Assembly (NCBI GenBank): GCA_020002185.1
Contig: CM034541.1
Location: 34,099,852 to 34,163,851 of the forward strand
Source of the DNA: Paraescarpia echinospica
Taxonomy: Eukaryota; Annelida; Polychaeta; Sabellida; Siboglinidae
Reading direction: 5' to 3'
Length of the DNA: 64,000 nucleotides
A program made the position numbers and the translations under genes. Positions 63,851-64,000 of the stretch are shown piece after piece. Each line of letters begins with the position of its first letter. The first letter of the stretch is position 1. The notes under the pieces were generated by a model that searched no databases, was not told the DNA's origin, and saw only the letters and a program-made list of their open reading frames with translations.

Positions 63851-64000
63851 TGTGTGCTGGGTTTAGGAATTCATACCTGGTTTATGGTATGTGTGTTCAC
63901 GATTATAACCTTTCAGGCTGTTGCCAAATTTTACTCAGTTATATTCTCAAACATAATATACCTCACAACATACATAGTCATTAAAAATAATATATAAATT

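Overview
This is a window from an animal nuclear genome: AT-rich, intron-dominated, and crowded with minisatellites, nested DNA transposons and dead non-LTR retrotransposons. The repeat style and the deduced protein fit a marine invertebrate, most likely a lophotrochozoan such as a mollusc. That placement is an inference; no species can be named from the sequence alone.

One host gene dominates. On the + strand, nine coding exons between 9256 and 61605 join with perfect phase continuity into 1059 codons of an X11/Mint/lin-10 adaptor (APBA family). They encode a long disordered N-terminal half with a tyrosine-rich candidate Munc18-binding segment and an I-W-V-x-R CASK-binding motif, then an acidic spacer, then the first two thirds of the PTB domain. 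The rest of the PTB domain and the two PDZ domains lie beyond the right edge. The 5' UTR exon(s) lie upstream of the splice acceptor at 9200 and were not found. A second, small minus-strand locus (26438-26917) holds two spliced exons with a SWIM-like zinc finger and sits inside the 21 kb APBA intron.

Region by region: 1-5530 is an RTE-type LINE on the minus strand, broken by two hAT-like elements. 5531-9200 holds a dispersed non-coding repeat and a 30-bp minisatellite. 9201-11204 is the large first coding exon. 12058-15017 is a second copy of the ~2.95 kb hAT element, with a perfect 8-bp target duplication. 18495-23386 is a three-level nest (hAT containing hAT containing an L2/CR1-like LINE). 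23420-24725 is another dead LINE. 28355-30740 is a 2.4 kb palindromic pogo-type element with a tRNA-like sequence in each arm. 32617-35957 holds three exons. 38334-43560 is a 5.2 kb satellite with 37- and 62-bp monomers. 44147-47084 packs three exons among splice-site-bearing minisatellites. 47600-50050 holds two more arrays. 54479-61605 holds two exons among LINE fragments and dispersed repeats. 61606-64000 holds LINE fragments and a decayed ~148-bp tandem repeat.

The most unusual signal is that three introns of this single gene carry tandem arrays built from 3' splice sites. Two of these arrays (44147-44421 and 60985-61437) end in a real exon, so that the first bases of that exon and its acceptor form the last unit of the array. 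The third (45335-46010) repeats a complete branch-point plus acceptor module about 15 times downstream of a 31-nt microexon. This suggests exon-start duplication that may compete for splicing or produce isoforms.
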